Assembly: GCF_003026215.1 (NCBI RefSeq)
Contig: NZ_PYOC01000009.1
Coordinates: 1 to 64,000, forward strand
Reading direction: 5' to 3'
From: Photobacterium indicum
Lineage (GTDB): Bacteria; Pseudomonadota; Gammaproteobacteria; Enterobacterales; Vibrionaceae
Length of the DNA stretch: 64,000 nt
The notes beneath the pieces are model-generated. The model was not told where the DNA came from, made no database searches, and saw only the letters and a list, made by a program, of their open reading frames with translations. Of this stretch, positions 1 to 9,478 are shown one piece after another (position 1 is the first letter of the stretch; the number at the start of each line of letters is the position of its first letter). The translations under genes were made by a program, and so were the position numbers.

Positions 1-50
1 CACCATCTTATAACGGTCTGCCAATGTAACGTGACCGTTAGTACAAAATT

Positions 51-126
51 TGGAGCGACACACGAGGCTCGAACTCGTGACCTCAACCTTGGCAAGGTTG
101 CGCTCTACCAGCTGAGCTAGTGTCGC
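51..126 (-). tRNA. tRNA-Gly (anticodon GCC)
   Basis: Read on the minus strand this folds as a full cloverleaf. The 7-bp acceptor stem is GCGACAC/GTGTCGC. The anticodon stem CAACC/GGTTG encloses the loop TTGCCAA, giving anticodon GCC, and the T arm contains GTTCGAGCC. CCA is encoded at the 3' end. It stands 21 nt from tRNA-Cys in the same orientation, the usual arrangement beside pgsA in gammaproteobacteria. Confidence 0.96.
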
Positions 127-147
127 AATATTATTCTCAAGGAATAA

Positions 148-221
148 TGGAGGCGCGTCCCGGAGTCGAACCGAGGTACACGGATTTGCAATCCGCTGCA
201 TAGCCACTCTGCCAACGCGCC
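148..221 (-). tRNA. tRNA-Cys (anticodon GCA)
   Basis: Read on the minus strand the acceptor stem is GGCGCGT/ACGCGCC, the anticodon loop TTGCAAA gives GCA, the T loop is GGTTCGACTCC, and CCA is encoded. At 74 nt it has the usual size of bacterial tRNA-Cys. It is probably co-transcribed with the following tRNA-Gly. Confidence 0.96.
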
Positions 222-454
222 ATATTCTTTAAAGCCAAAACATCTTAAAGAATTTAGTAATTTTTCAATCACTAACCGTTAGTGGGTTGCCCCGCTGCGG
301 TATGTCGGCCATTCTACAGATTCAAATGATGCTGTCACGAAAAAAATGCAACAAAAGTGTTCGTTCGCTTACCTTTTAGCCAAAGCCACTATAACAACAT
401 CAAAGAGATGAATTAATCAGCAAATAAATAAAATTCACTTTTTCATTTGGTAAT

Positions 455-477
455 AAAAAAGCGGCTCATTAGCCGCT
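455..477 (-). terminator. Rho-independent terminator after pgsA
   Basis: Minus-strand hairpin with stem GCGGCT/AGCCGC and a 4-nt loop, followed by a run of six T. It lies about 40 bp past the pgsA stop and separates uvrY-uvrC-pgsA from the tRNA genes. Confidence 0.85.
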
Positions 478-515
478 TCCGAAATCTATTTTAGAACAAG
501 ATAATACCTTGAGAC

Positions 516-1073
516 TTAATGATGCTCAGCATTAAGCAAGTCACCTTTTGCGGCTTTAAGGTATTGGTACATAGACCAATAAGTCAATACCATTGCTACA
601 TAAAGTGATACATAACCTAACCATGTTACCCATTCGTGTGGGTGCCAAAGTAATAACAATAATGCAAACATCTGAGATGCTGTCTTCACTTTACCGACCC
701 AAGAAACGGCAACACTTGCACGCTTACCGAGTTCAGCCATCCACTCACGTAATGCAGAAATAATGATTTCTCGACCTATCATGGTAACGGCAGGAATGGT
801 TACCCAAATAGAGTGGTAATGTTCAACAACCAACACCATCGCCGTGATTACCATTAGCTTATCAGCAACTGGATCAATAAATGCCCCGAAACGAGTCGTT
901 TGATTCAGTTTGCGGGCAAGGTAACCATCAAACCAATCAGTGGCACCTGCAATAAAGAATATTAACGCAGTTGCAAACGCAGACCACTCATAAGGCAAGT
1001 AAAAAGCAATAACAAAGAAAGGGATGAGTATTAGTCTAATGAAGCTTAATATGTTCGGAATTGATAAACGCAT
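516..1073 (-). CDS. pgsA: CDP-diacylglycerol--glycerol-3-phosphate 3-phosphatidyltransferase
   Basis: Makes phosphatidylglycerophosphate from CDP-diacylglycerol and glycerol-3-phosphate, the committed step to phosphatidylglycerol and cardiolipin in the inner membrane. The CDP-alcohol phosphatidyltransferase signature D-x2-DG-x2-AR-x8-G-x3-D-x3-D is complete: D46, D49, G50, A53, R54, G63, D67 and D71. The 185 residues contain several hydrophobic membrane segments and match the usual family length. It lies 58 bp downstream of uvrC on the same strand and is followed by a terminator, so it probably closes a uvrY-uvrC-pgsA unit, a linkage well known in enteric and vibrio genomes. Confidence 0.97.
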   Translation of the reverse strand: MRLSIPNILSFIRLILIPFFVIAFYLPYEWSAFATALIFFIAGATDWFDGYLARKLNQTTRFGAFIDPVADKLMVITAMVLVVEHYHSIWVTIPAVTMIGREIIISALREWMAELGKRASVAVSWVGKVKTASQMFALLLLLWHPHEWVTWLGYVSLYVAMVLTYWSMYQYLKAAKGDLLNAEHH

Positions 1074-1131
1074 AATTCTTAATTCTTATAATTAACGACA
1101 GTACCACTACAGATACAAGAGTGCCGCAAAG

Positions 1132-2982
1132 CTAGCCGTGTTGCAATGCGTCATATATCTTTTCTGCCAAAGCTTTACTGATTCCGGGCACTTTAGCGAT
1201 CTCTTCTCTACTTGCGCGCTTTAATTCGTGTAAACCACCCATAAATTTAAGCAACGCTTGACGGCGTTTAGGGCCAATACCTTCCACATCTTCTAAAGCA
1301 CTGCGTTTTCTTACTTTGGCACGTTGTGCACGATGACCACTAATCGCATGATTATGGCTTTCATCACGTATATGCTGAATCAAATGCAATGCGGGTGAAT
1401 CGCTGGGCAGAGAAAATTCTTCACCCGTGATAAAAATTAATGTTTCAAGCCCTGCTTTGCGTGTTACCCCTTTTGCAATACCAATTAATAGTGGTTGCTT
1501 AGGCCATTCATCCATAAATGGTTTTACAACATTATACGCCCTTGATAGCTGACCTCGTCCACCATCAATGAAAATAATATCGGGGATTTTTTCGGGTTCC
1601 ATCTGCTTGCCATAGCGACGCTCTAATACTTGCCCCATAGCAGCGTAATCATCACCACCAGTGATACCCGTAATATTATAACGTCGATAATCTTGCTTAA
1701 ACGGACCTTCTTGATTAAATACCACACAAGAAGCCACCGTTTTTTCACCCATCGTATGGCTAATGTCAAAACATTCCATACGAGTTATAGTCTCGAGGTT
1801 AAGAGCCTTACGTAGCTCAGAGAACCGTTCATGAATAGTCATCTTATGACTAAGCTTGCTAGTGAGCGCTGTCATTGCGTTGGTTTGCGCCAATTTCAAA
1901 TAACGTGCACGGTTACCACGAGGGTTCACTTTTAGTTCAATTTTCCGACCCGAAATGTCAGACAATGTTTCAGTAATAACCGCAGCATCATCACCTAAAT
2001 TTTCACCTAAGATAATAACCGATGGGATCACCCGACCCTCAGCTTGATTCAGATAAAACTGCGTAATAAAGCTCGATAGCACTTCCGTTAGTTCAGCATC
2101 GCTTGGCATTTTAGGGAAATAGCTGCGGCTGCCTAAGATTTTACCTTGACGAATATAAAGCGCATGAATACATGCCATACCGTTTTGATGGGCAATTCCA
2201 ACCACATCAAGATCATCTTCACTATCGTGACTAACAAATTGTTGCTCTTGAATGCGTCGTAGTGCCTGAATTTGATCGCGGAAAGTCGCGGCTTGTTCAA
2301 AATTCAAACTTTGGCTAGCTTGCTCCATTTTCTCTACAAGTGAAGCGATTACTTGACGATCTTTACCTTGTAAAAATAAACGGGCAAAACTGACTTGGTC
2401 TTCGTAATCTTTCTCGGTTATCAAATTTTTAACACACGGAGCTAAACACCTGCCAATTTGATACATCAAACAAGGGCGGCTTCGGTTTGCGTAAACAGAA
2501 TCTTCACATTGACGAATAGGAAATAGTTTCTGCATTAAATGCAGGCTTTCACGTACCGCCCCCGCGTCAGGGTATGGACCAAAATATTCACCTTTGCGCT
2601 TTTTAGTGCCTCGGTGAATAGAAAGACGGGGATGATGGTGATTACTCAAGAAGATATACGGGTAAGATTTGTCATCACGCAATAGTACATTGTACTTAGG
2701 CAAGTACAATTTAATGTAGTTATGCTCAAGGATCAGCGCCTCTGTCTCGGTATGGGTTACCGTGACATCCACTTTACAGATATTTTTCACTAACGCTCTG
2801 GTTTTCTCTCCAGCTACGTTAGTTCGAAAATAACTCGATAGGCGCTTTTTAAGATCTTTAGCTTTCCCAACATAAATTACTTCACCAACGGCATCATACA
2901 TACGATAGACGCCAGGTTGGTGAGTAACTGTTTTTAGAAAGCTTTTTGCATCAAAGCTCTTTTCATCTAATGCTTCTGACAC
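1132..2982 (-). CDS. uvrC: Excinuclease ABC subunit C
   Basis: Nuclease subunit of UvrABC that makes both incisions around bulky DNA lesions. In order: a GIY-YIG domain near the N terminus (GVY 24-26, YVG 37-39); a cysteine group around residues 155-180 like that reported to hold an iron-sulphur cluster in UvrC; a UVR helical hairpin near 208-243 that contacts UvrB; the C-terminal RNase H-like nuclease; and a tandem helix-hairpin-helix at the C terminus (VEGIGPKRR and VPGISKALA). Length 616 aa against about 610 in E. coli. The start is GTG and shares one base with the uvrY TAG stop (TAGTG), which implies translational coupling. Confidence 0.97.
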   Translation of the reverse strand: MSEALDEKSFDAKSFLKTVTHQPGVYRMYDAVGEVIYVGKAKDLKKRLSSYFRTNVAGEKTRALVKNICKVDVTVTHTETEALILEHNYIKLYLPKYNVLLRDDKSYPYIFLSNHHHPRLSIHRGTKKRKGEYFGPYPDAGAVRESLHLMQKLFPIRQCEDSVYANRSRPCLMYQIGRCLAPCVKNLITEKDYEDQVSFARLFLQGKDRQVIASLVEKMEQASQSLNFEQAATFRDQIQALRRIQEQQFVSHDSEDDLDVVGIAHQNGMACIHALYIRQGKILGSRSYFPKMPSDAELTEVLSSFITQFYLNQAEGRVIPSVIILGENLGDDAAVITETLSDISGRKIELKVNPRGNRARYLKLAQTNAMTALTSKLSHKMTIHERFSELRKALNLETITRMECFDISHTMGEKTVASCVVFNQEGPFKQDYRRYNITGITGGDDYAAMGQVLERRYGKQMEPEKIPDIIFIDGGRGQLSRAYNVVKPFMDEWPKQPLLIGIAKGVTRKAGLETLIFITGEEFSLPSDSPALHLIQHIRDESHNHAISGHRAQRAKVRKRSALEDVEGIGPKRRQALLKFMGGLHELKRASREEIAKVPGISKALAEKIYDALQHG

Positions 2983-3626
2983 TACAACGTCTCTGTGTCC
3001 AACATTCCATGACGAATTGCTAGATGGGTAAGCTCAACATCACCGCCTATATCCAGTTTGCTGAATAAACGGTAACGGTAACTATTCACTGTTTTTGGGC
3101 TTAAACTGAGTTGCTCTGAAATGTCAGTGACTTTTTGCCCCTTCGTGATCATCATCATAATTTGAAGCTCACGCTCTGAAAGGTCTTTAAACGGATTTTC
3201 AGAATCAGGTGCAAATTGGCTTAATGCCATCTGTTGAGCGATTTCAGGCGAAATATAACGTTGCCCACTATTAACCATGCGAATAGCATTAACCATTTCA
3301 TCAGGACCAGCACCTTTAGTAAGGTATCCAGCCGCACCTGCTTGCATCACTTTCGTTGGGAAAGGATTTTCAGTATGAATCGTTAATACAATAATTTTGA
3401 TGTCGGGATTGAAACGAAGAATCTTCCGTGTAGCTTCTAGACCACCGATACCAGGCATATTCATATCCATAAGAACAATATCGGCATGTTGCGCACGACA
3501 CCATTTTACGGCTTCCTCACCACTGTCGGCTTCTCCTAGCACTTTTATTCCACGGACATCTTCAAGAAGACGTCGGATCCCTGTGCGAACCAGTTCGTGA
3601 TCATCTACAAGGAATACATTAATCAA
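2982..3626 (-). CDS. uvrY: Two-component response regulator of the UvrY/GacA/SirA type
   Basis: Cytoplasmic response regulator. In this family it is phosphorylated by BarA-type kinases and activates Csr-type small RNA genes that titrate CsrA. The N-terminal receiver domain has the acidic pair D8-D9, the phospho-acceptor D54 (VLMDMNMPG) and a conserved lysine in GYLTKGAG. The C-terminal LuxR/NarL-type helix-turn-helix is visible as [15 protein letters not shown] and [14 protein letters not shown]. At 214 aa it has normal length. It is the first gene of the uvrY-uvrC-pgsA unit, the same order as in E. coli, which supports UvrY rather than another NarL-family regulator. Confidence 0.95.
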   Translation of the reverse strand: MINVFLVDDHELVRTGIRRLLEDVRGIKVLGEADSGEEAVKWCRAQHADIVLMDMNMPGIGGLEATRKILRFNPDIKIIVLTIHTENPFPTKVMQAGAAGYLTKGAGPDEMVNAIRMVNSGQRYISPEIAQQMALSQFAPDSENPFKDLSERELQIMMMITKGQKVTDISEQLSLSPKTVNSYRYRLFSKLDIGGDVELTHLAIRHGMLDTETL

Positions 3627-4568
3627 GCTGTATCTCCAATATGATTTGGCTCTGCACCCAGCCGGAATTGGCGGGATTGCAATTACTAATTTTACCCTAA
3701 TTTTACCTTAACTTAAAATCAGTACACATACTGATTTTGTGTGATAGCGCAAAATTTCGAATAAATACAAACAAAGACACTATATAACGAAAATGTTTTT
3801 ATTGCATGCTTCAAAATAAAACAAGGCAACCAGCAGTATTTACCATATATCAAGAAAAATAAAGTAGAAAATTCAGTATATCCAATTATTTACATTACAT
3901 ACAGGTAAGTTATTTAACAAACAAGGTAACGATTAGAAATCCATCCACACCAATTTCAACGCTATTACTACAGTTTTTACCTAAAGAAGGCTTCTTCACC
4001 ACATTTCATGATAGCTCTATCAGTAATCACTAACTAAACAGTCAGTTACAGCAAAAACATAACAAATAGAGCACTCATGTACGACAGCTAAATTATGACT
4101 AACTCTTAATACAAGATTAGTTTACCCAGCCTAACTTTCACTGAATCTAGACAAAAATGATTATTACATTCTGTAAAATATTCATCACTTCCCTTTTGTA
4201 ATCATATCTCCTGTTTATATATCAAACATGAAGGCTGTTTAAGCTAGAAATACCGTAAAGTTTATGAGTTTCGCTCAATACTTAGACGTCTAGATGGAAA
4301 GTTTTTATTTCTATCACAGCTTCATGTAGTATTGCCGCCGATTAAAGGAACGCTACACATACACCATCATCGCTCTTGCACAATAATGGATTATTCGCAC
4401 TCAGAATCAGAGTTTTGACGATTTACGTTCTTACCGGTGGTTAGTAGCCATAAAATTAAAGCAGTATTTGCGACATCCATTATAACGAAGATTGTTCACA
4501 TCAAAGAGGTTATCCAAACTTGCCTTCCCTATGATGAACAATCACCAGAGTTGACTGAAGGTTATATC
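3627..4568. other. Intergenic region between divergent uvrY and the ECF operon
   Basis: About 940 bp, AT-rich, with no ORF I would call. It must hold the minus-strand uvrY promoter and the plus-strand promoter of the transporter operon. The only recognisable element is the MetJ-type box at 4284. An in-frame extension of the S component to 4437 is possible, but the internal ATG at 4569 has the better ribosome binding site. Confidence 0.5.
4284..4299 (+). promoter_or_regulatory. Candidate MetJ operator (met box pair)
   Basis: The 8-mer AGACGTCT, the exact MetJ met-box consensus, is followed directly by AGATGGAA. Met boxes act as adjacent 8-bp units. The second unit matches 4 of 8 bases, or 5 if the common AGATGTCT variant is allowed. 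It sits 285 bp upstream of the ECF transporter start. A single perfect 8-mer is expected about once by chance in 64 kb, so its position is the main support. Confidence 0.45.
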
Positions 4569-5120
4569 ATGAATCTTTCTGCTAAAACGGTGGTTTTAAT
4601 CGCCATTGGTGCTGCACTTTACGGCATTGGCGGTTTACCTATGTTTGGTATCCCCGTATTTGCCAACACAACGCTTAAGCCTGCGATGGCAGTATTGGCA
4701 TTATTTTCTGTTTTATTTGGTCCCCTTGTTGGTTTTCTTGTTGGCTTTATTGGCCATTGGGTCACCGATATGTTTGCGGGCTGGGGAGTATGGCTAACGT
4801 GGGTTCTTGGTTCGGGGTTAGTCGGACTAATAATTGGTTTTTACCCCAAGATTACCCGAGATCGTTTAGAGATGGGGAAATTCACTAAATTTGATTTTTC
4901 CTTGTTTGTATTCCTTGCTTTCCTCGGTAATGTTATTGGTTATGGCTGCTCTGCCTATTTAGATTCTGTGCTTTATGCCGAACCCTTTACCAAAGTGATG
5001 GCACAACTCATCATTATTGCCGCAGGTAACACCCTCTTAATTGCTATTGTCGGTCACTATATTTTGACCGCGGTGGCAAAAAGAAAACAACAAAGCTACA
5101 ACCTTAAAGAAGCTGATTAA
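4569..5120 (+). CDS. ECF transporter S component, UPF0397 family
   Basis: Integral membrane substrate-binding (S) subunit of an energy-coupling-factor importer. The 183 residues form five or six hydrophobic helices. The N terminus ([16 protein letters not shown]) and the segment [17 protein letters not shown] are typical of UPF0397 proteins. The start was placed at ATG 4569 because GAAGG lies 7 nt upstream and the protein then begins like its family; 44 extra codons upstream have no good signal. It is 3 bp from the ATPase gene. The substrate is not readable from sequence. A MetJ-type box upstream points to methionine or a related sulphur compound, while the purine genes nearby offer a weaker alternative. 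Confidence 0.85.
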   Translation: MNLSAKTVVLIAIGAALYGIGGLPMFGIPVFANTTLKPAMAVLALFSVLFGPLVGFLVGFIGHWVTDMFAGWGVWLTWVLGSGLVGLIIGFYPKITRDRLEMGKFTKFDFSLFVFLAFLGNVIGYGCSAYLDSVLYAEPFTKVMAQLIIIAAGNTLLIAIVGHYILTAVAKRKQQSYNLKEAD

Positions 5121-5123
5121 CTG

Positions 5124-6818
5124 ATGACTATTGAATTCTCTAATTTCACGTTCAAGTATTGGGCGTTAGAAAAGCCAACCCTAAAAAATATTAACCTAAC
5201 AATTGGGAAAGGCGAAAAAGTTGTTATTGTTGGTCCAAGCGGCAGTGGAAAATCAACACTAGGCCAATGCTTGAATGGCTTAATCCCCTTTGCCGTTAAA
5301 GGCGATTGCTCTGGTAGCCTCAAGATTAACGGTAAAGACACAGAATCATTAGATCTTCATCAATGTACCAATATCGTAGGCACTGTACTACAAGATACTG
5401 ATGGACAATTTGTCGGTCTAAGCGTGGGCGAAGATATTGCCTTTGCACTTGAAAACCAAATGGTTATTCAAGAAGAAATGCATACTATTGTTAAAAACAC
5501 CGCAAAAATGGTTGAGCTTGATGACATCTTAGATGTGTCTCCTTTTGACCTTAGTGGTGGTCAAAAACAGCGCGTATCCCTTGCGGGCGTTATGGTCGAT
5601 GATGTCGATATCTTATTGTTTGATGAACCGCTAGCAAGCTTAGACCCTAAAACAGGCAAAGCCGCCATCGACATTATTGATCACCTTCATCGTGATACAG
5701 GCAAAACGGTTATCATTATTGAACACCGCCTTGAAGACGTTCTTCATCGCCCTGTTGATCGCATCATCATGATGGAACAAGGTGAAATTGTTGCCAATAT
5801 GACACCTGACCAACTCATTGCCAGTGATCTACTGGAACAGCATGGAATACGTGAGCCTCTTTACATATCGGCGTTAAAAGCGGCTGGATGCCAAATAACC
5901 GAAGACGATAAACCGGCATATTTCTCGACATTAAATCTTGATAAATTTAAGCCGCAGATCGAAAACTGGTATCGCCAATCAGCAGCTGAAGGCACCCCAG
6001 AAAACAGTGAGCGCTTGCTTACTGTCAATAACCTTTCGTACTCATACGATGGCATTAAAAATACGCTTGATGATGTGAGCTTTCATATCAATAAAGGGGA
6101 ATTTGTTTCCATCTTAGGTAAGAATGGTTCAGGGAAATCAACGATCACACGTTTAATCATGGGGGTATTAGAACCTGATACTGGGTCTATTTTCATGAAT
6201 GGACAAGATTTAGCACAATGCTCTATTTTTGAACGCAGCCAGAAGATCGGTATAGTGCTACAAAACCCTAATCATATGATTTCGCACCATATGATTTTTG
6301 ATGAGATTGCATCAGGTTTACGCAACCGAGGAATCGATGAAGCAGTAGTCGAACGTAAGGTTCTAGATATTCTTGACCTGTGCGGTTTGAAAAAATACCG
6401 CCATTGGCCAATTGATGCTTTAAGTTATGGTCAGAAAAAGCGCGTGACCATTGCCACTATCTTAGTACTAGAACCTGAACTACTGATTCTGGATGAACCT
6501 ACAGCAGGCCAAGACTACCATCACTACACATTAATGATGAAGTTTGTGCGAGAGCTTAACCGTAAACTCGGCATTACCATTCTGATCATCTCGCATGATA
6601 TGCACCTTGTTCTCGAATATACTCAACGTGCCATTGTCATTGCTGATAGCCAATTATTAGCCGACGCACCTGTAAACACCATTTTTAGCCAGCCAGCTCT
6701 GCTAGAAAAAGCCAACTTAACCGTAACCAGCCTGTATTCATTAGCACATGTGATGGGGATTGAACGTATCGATAACTTCATTCATTGCTTTATTGAACAT
6801 GAGGCAAAGAATAAATAA
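5124..6818 (+). CDS. ECF transporter double ATPase (fused EcfA1-EcfA2)
   Basis: Cytoplasmic ATPase that powers the ECF importer. Two ABC cassettes are fused in one 564-aa chain. The first has Walker A GPSGSGKST (37-45), signature LSGGQ (143-147) and Walker B ILLFDE (163-168). The second begins near residue 298 with Walker A GKNGSGKST, a variant signature LSYGQ and Walker B LLILDE. The fused form replaces the separate EcfA and EcfA' subunits found in many Gram-positives. Spacing to the S component is 3 bp, and its TAA overlaps the ATG of the EcfT gene (TAATG), so the three are one operon. Confidence 0.92.
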   Translation: MTIEFSNFTFKYWALEKPTLKNINLTIGKGEKVVIVGPSGSGKSTLGQCLNGLIPFAVKGDCSGSLKINGKDTESLDLHQCTNIVGTVLQDTDGQFVGLSVGEDIAFALENQMVIQEEMHTIVKNTAKMVELDDILDVSPFDLSGGQKQRVSLAGVMVDDVDILLFDEPLASLDPKTGKAAIDIIDHLHRDTGKTVIIIEHRLEDVLHRPVDRIIMMEQGEIVANMTPDQLIASDLLEQHGIREPLYISALKAAGCQITEDDKPAYFSTLNLDKFKPQIENWYRQSAAEGTPENSERLLTVNNLSYSYDGIKNTLDDVSFHINKGEFVSILGKNGSGKSTITRLIMGVLEPDTGSIFMNGQDLAQCSIFERSQKIGIVLQNPNHMISHHMIFDEIASGLRNRGIDEAVVERKVLDILDLCGLKKYRHWPIDALSYGQKKRVTIATILVLEPELLILDEPTAGQDYHHYTLMMKFVRELNRKLGITILIISHDMHLVLEYTQRAIVIADSQLLADAPVNTIFSQPALLEKANLTVTSLYSLAHVMGIERIDNFIHCFIEHEAKNK

Positions 6819-7657
6819 TGAAAACAAATAAAATTAAATTTGGCATTAGCTATGTCAATACAGGCTCTGCCTTGCATGCGTTAAATGGTATCACTAAGTT
6901 CATCTTATTCATGAGCTGGGTAACCATGGTGCTGATCACCTTTGATTTACGTGTTATTTGCGCAATGATCTTAGTCGGCTTAGCACTATTAAAAATCAGT
7001 AAAGTGCCGTTCTCAGTCTATAAGCCTCTTTTAATCGGTACGTCTGTTGTTCTTTTAATGAACGCATTATTTATGTTTCTAATTGCCCCCTTACAAGGTG
7101 TCGAGTACATGGGGAGTGAAACAGTACTGTTAACACTCTTTGGTAACTATAAAATCACGGTTGAAACATTATTCTACCTGCTAACTGTCACACTTAAGTA
7201 TTTCAGTATGTTCCCCATTGCGTTAGTCTTTGTCTTTACCACTCACCCTACTGAATTTTCAGCCAGCTTGAATAAATTAGGGGTGCCTTACAAGATCGCT
7301 TACGCCGTCAGTTTGACCTTGCGCTATTTACCCGAAGTAATGAAAGACTTCATGAATATCATGCATGCGCAGCAAGCCCGTGGTGTCGACATTTCAAATA
7401 ATGTTCCGGTAATGAAGCGCATTAAAAACGTTGCTAAAATTCTAGGTCCATTGATTTTCTCTAGCCTTGATCGCGCCGACGTTATTTCCAACGCCATGAC
7501 ATTGCGTGGTTTTGGTCGCAATAAGCGACGCTCTTGGTACAGCTTAAAGCCAATGACCAAAAATGATTACCTAACTCTATTGGTCATCGCGATTGTTCTG
7601 ACGTTAGGCTTTGTCAAACGTTATCAATCAGAACAGCTGTTTTGGTATCCATTCTGA
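6818..7657 (+). CDS. ECF transporter transmembrane component EcfT
   Basis: Membrane scaffold subunit that couples the ATPases to the S component. The 279 residues have hydrophobic helices at both ends and a cytoplasmic coupling region with the two family motifs, AQQARGVD (near 184) and LRGFGRNKRR (near 230), each carrying the X-R-G core that contacts the ATPases. The start overlaps the ATPase stop. A strong terminator follows at 7705, so the operon ends here with three genes: S, A-A and T, a dedicated-type module with its own energising unit. Confidence 0.92.
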   Translation: MKTNKIKFGISYVNTGSALHALNGITKFILFMSWVTMVLITFDLRVICAMILVGLALLKISKVPFSVYKPLLIGTSVVLLMNALFMFLIAPLQGVEYMGSETVLLTLFGNYKITVETLFYLLTVTLKYFSMFPIALVFVFTTHPTEFSASLNKLGVPYKIAYAVSLTLRYLPEVMKDFMNIMHAQQARGVDISNNVPVMKRIKNVAKILGPLIFSSLDRADVISNAMTLRGFGRNKRRSWYSLKPMTKNDYLTLLVIAIVLTLGFVKRYQSEQLFWYPF

Positions 7658-7704
7658 GAGTTATTTGCCTAGCATAACCTAGATTACATATTGCCAAACA
7701 TCAT

Positions 7705-7741
7705 GAAAGCCAGTTATCTCTATAGCTGGCTTTCTTGTTTT
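7705..7741 (+). terminator. Terminator of the ECF operon
   Basis: Hairpin GAAAGCCAG / CTGGCTTTC with a 12-nt loop, followed by TTGTTTT, 48 bp after the EcfT stop. Confidence 0.85.
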
Positions 7742-7875
7742 CCCCCGCCTCAACCTAACGAATGAAACCAAATCATTCAGCTCAATCGAACACACCTCAC
7801 CTAAAACACAATATTGATGCTTAATTTTGATAACTAAGTCGATTGCTGTAATAAAAAAGACAATAAAGCTAAGAA

Positions 7876-7887
7876 ATTGTACACAAA
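7876..7887. promoter_or_regulatory. Candidate GntR operator in front of the GntR gene
   Basis: ATTGTACACAAA matches ATTGTATACAAT at 10 of 12 positions and lies 90 bp upstream of the GntR start, so autoregulation is possible. The remaining space from 7742 to 7976 shows no gene. Confidence 0.4.
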
Positions 7888-7976
7888 ACGAGTAATATTA
7901 AAGATAACGAATTATAACAAAGTACGCCTATACCCTAGTTACCTCAAGATGCAGGATTAGAAGGTTTATCATCCGA

Positions 7977-8723
7977 ATGACAAGTCTCAGCAAATCAATA
8001 CAAAAAAAATCAAAAACTAAATCCCCAAATCAGACTCAGGATGATGTTGTTTACTGTCATATTTTTGATGCTATTTTAGAACAACGATTACCGCCAGGCA
8101 CCAAGCTGAATGAAGAGGCTTTAAGTGAAATATTCAGTGTTAGCCGTACCATTATCCGCCGAGCACTGCTGCGCCTTTCTCTTGAACAAGTTGTTGTGAT
8201 TCGCCCTAACCGTGGGGCTATTGTTGCTGCACCAACGATTGAAGAAGCAAAGCAAATCTTTAAAGCACGAGAAGTAATGGAACTCGCTATTACTGAATTA
8301 GCGGTTGAAAATGCAACTCAAGAGCAAATAAAGCAAATCCGCAAGCTGGTAACAGCAGAATTAAATGCCTTTGAAAAAGGGGATTTTGGTAGTGGTATTC
8401 GCCTATCTGGTGAATTTCACCTCAAACTTGCAGAGATGGCAAACAATGCCCCTCTCCTCAATTTTCAACGAAGCTTGGTTTCTCAAACGTCTTTATTAAT
8501 TGCGCAATACGAAGTAGGTAACAATGCTAATTGTTCTTTAGATGAACACACCATTTTATTGGATGCCATTGAAGCTGGTGATAAAGAAAAAGCCCTATCG
8601 TTAATGGCAGAACATTTAAACCATATTCGCTCCAAACTGAGCCTAGATGGTGAAACTGCGTCTAATGATTTGCATGTCGTTTTCTCTAATGTCATTAAGA
8701 GTAATGCCTTAAACAAAGCATAA
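7977..8723 (+). CDS. GntR-family transcriptional regulator, FCD (FadR) subfamily
   Basis: DNA-binding regulator of 248 aa. The winged helix occupies about residues 23-95: ILEQRLPPGTKLNEEALSE is the typical GntR helix region and RTIIRRALLRL the recognition helix. A C-terminal all-helical FCD ligand-binding domain follows, with the metal-ligand style residues of the family (R and E in KAREVMELAI, and later histidines such as HLKLAE and HLNHIR). Position between a transporter and xdhA makes it the leading candidate for control of the purine genes. ATTGTATACAAT-like palindromes in front of itself, xdhA, puuE/hiuH, a permease, gcl and aceB support that inference. Confidence 0.88.
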   Translation: MTSLSKSIQKKSKTKSPNQTQDDVVYCHIFDAILEQRLPPGTKLNEEALSEIFSVSRTIIRRALLRLSLEQVVVIRPNRGAIVAAPTIEEAKQIFKAREVMELAITELAVENATQEQIKQIRKLVTAELNAFEKGDFGSGIRLSGEFHLKLAEMANNAPLLNFQRSLVSQTSLLIAQYEVGNNANCSLDEHTILLDAIEAGDKEKALSLMAEHLNHIRSKLSLDGETASNDLHVVFSNVIKSNALNKA

Positions 8724-8732
8724 TTTCACATA

Positions 8733-8756
8733 GGCTCTGTTACCATAAACAGAGCC
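8733..8756 (+). terminator. Weak terminator-like hairpin after the GntR gene
   Basis: Stem GGCTCTGTT/AACAGAGCC with a 6-nt loop, 10 bp after the stop, but without a clear T run. It may be a processing or Rho-assisted end. Confidence 0.4.
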
Positions 8757-8887
8757 AACTTACCTTCACACTGCTTCCTGTATTTTATGTACTCCTACGC
8801 TTATACCAATTCACAAGTATTCCACTTTCGTGTATCTACGGTCTTTTTTTGTTTTAAAAACCTCACCTGACATAATCCTACCCACTT

Positions 8888-9152
8888 ATACCAAATCCAT
8901 TAATTATCTGATCAGTTCAGCGAGAGTTAAAATACTTTTAGGCAAGGAGATAAATTGAGGATCTAGTGGCTCTAAATTGAAATTTATTAACGCAGTATAA
9001 AAGTATTTTAAACTCGCCCAAAGGGAACACCACTGGAAGCCAACTTCTGTGTCTAGCAATTTCAAAAGAGAACCACTCTTCTATCAAACACTATCCTTGA
9101 ACTCGACTCCCAGTGGTATTCTGAATGGGCAGATAATTAATGGAATTGGTAT
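8888..9152. mobile_element. MITE-like repeat with terminal inverted repeats
   Basis: A 265-bp non-coding block framed by imperfect terminal inverted repeats: left ATACCAAATCCATTAATTAT, and right (read inverted) ATACCAATTCCATTAATTAT, about 23 bp in all. A second nested inverted pair lies inside: 8921-8940 against about 8997-9015, around the core TTAAAATACTTTTA. A third pair is ACCACTGG near 9030 against CCAGTGGT near 9110. No ORF is present. The structure is that of a miniature inverted-repeat element. It separates the GntR gene from xdhA. Confidence 0.75.
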
Positions 9153-9238
9153 TTAATAAACATCATGCCAAGTATCAATCAATTATTCTGATAATCCACA
9201 CAATAGCCATCTATATCTCTGCCATAATTGTATTTAGT

Positions 9239-9250
9239 AGTGTATGCAAT
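9239..9250. promoter_or_regulatory. Candidate GntR operator upstream of xdhA
   Basis: AGTGTATGCAAT matches ATTGTATACAAT at 10 of 12 positions. A weaker 9 of 12 match (ATTGTATTTAGT) starts a few bases earlier near 9228. Both lie about 230-250 bp before the xdhA start. Confidence 0.35.
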
Positions 9251-9404
9251 ATAAAAAACAAAATGTAACAACTAAACATCTTTAGCATACAAAAGCATTA
9301 AAACAATAAATAAAACTCAGAAAATCTAACTTAGATTATTGATTATTAAAGAATTGATAATAAAAGTAACCCCACACGCAATTGTTGCAAAGTTGTAAAA
9401 TAAC

Positions 9405-9424
9405 AGTTGACTAAAAAGTCAACT
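9405..9424 (+). other. Leader hairpin before xdhA
   Basis: A perfect 8-bp stem AGTTGACT/AGTCAACT with an AAAA loop, 55 bp before the xdhA start. There is no T run, so it is more likely a leader structure or a protein-binding palindrome than a terminator. Confidence 0.45.
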
Positions 9425-9478
9425 TGAACAATATTGACTCAAAGGTCAGAAAAATCGCAACCTAGCCAAGGAGGTCTC

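Noticed and set aside
3565..3580. AGACGTCG, a near met box inside uvrY
   Set aside because: It is within coding sequence, has no adjacent second box and is explained by chance.
4437..4568. 44-codon N-terminal extension of the ECF S component
   Set aside because: No ribosome binding site at 4437, the extension is not hydrophobic or conserved in style, and ATG 4569 has GAAGG at good spacing.
5117..5341. Antisense ORFs overlapping well-defined genes
   Set aside because: They lie opposite clear coding sequence, have no ribosome binding site and show no recognisable domain; treated as shadows throughout the window.
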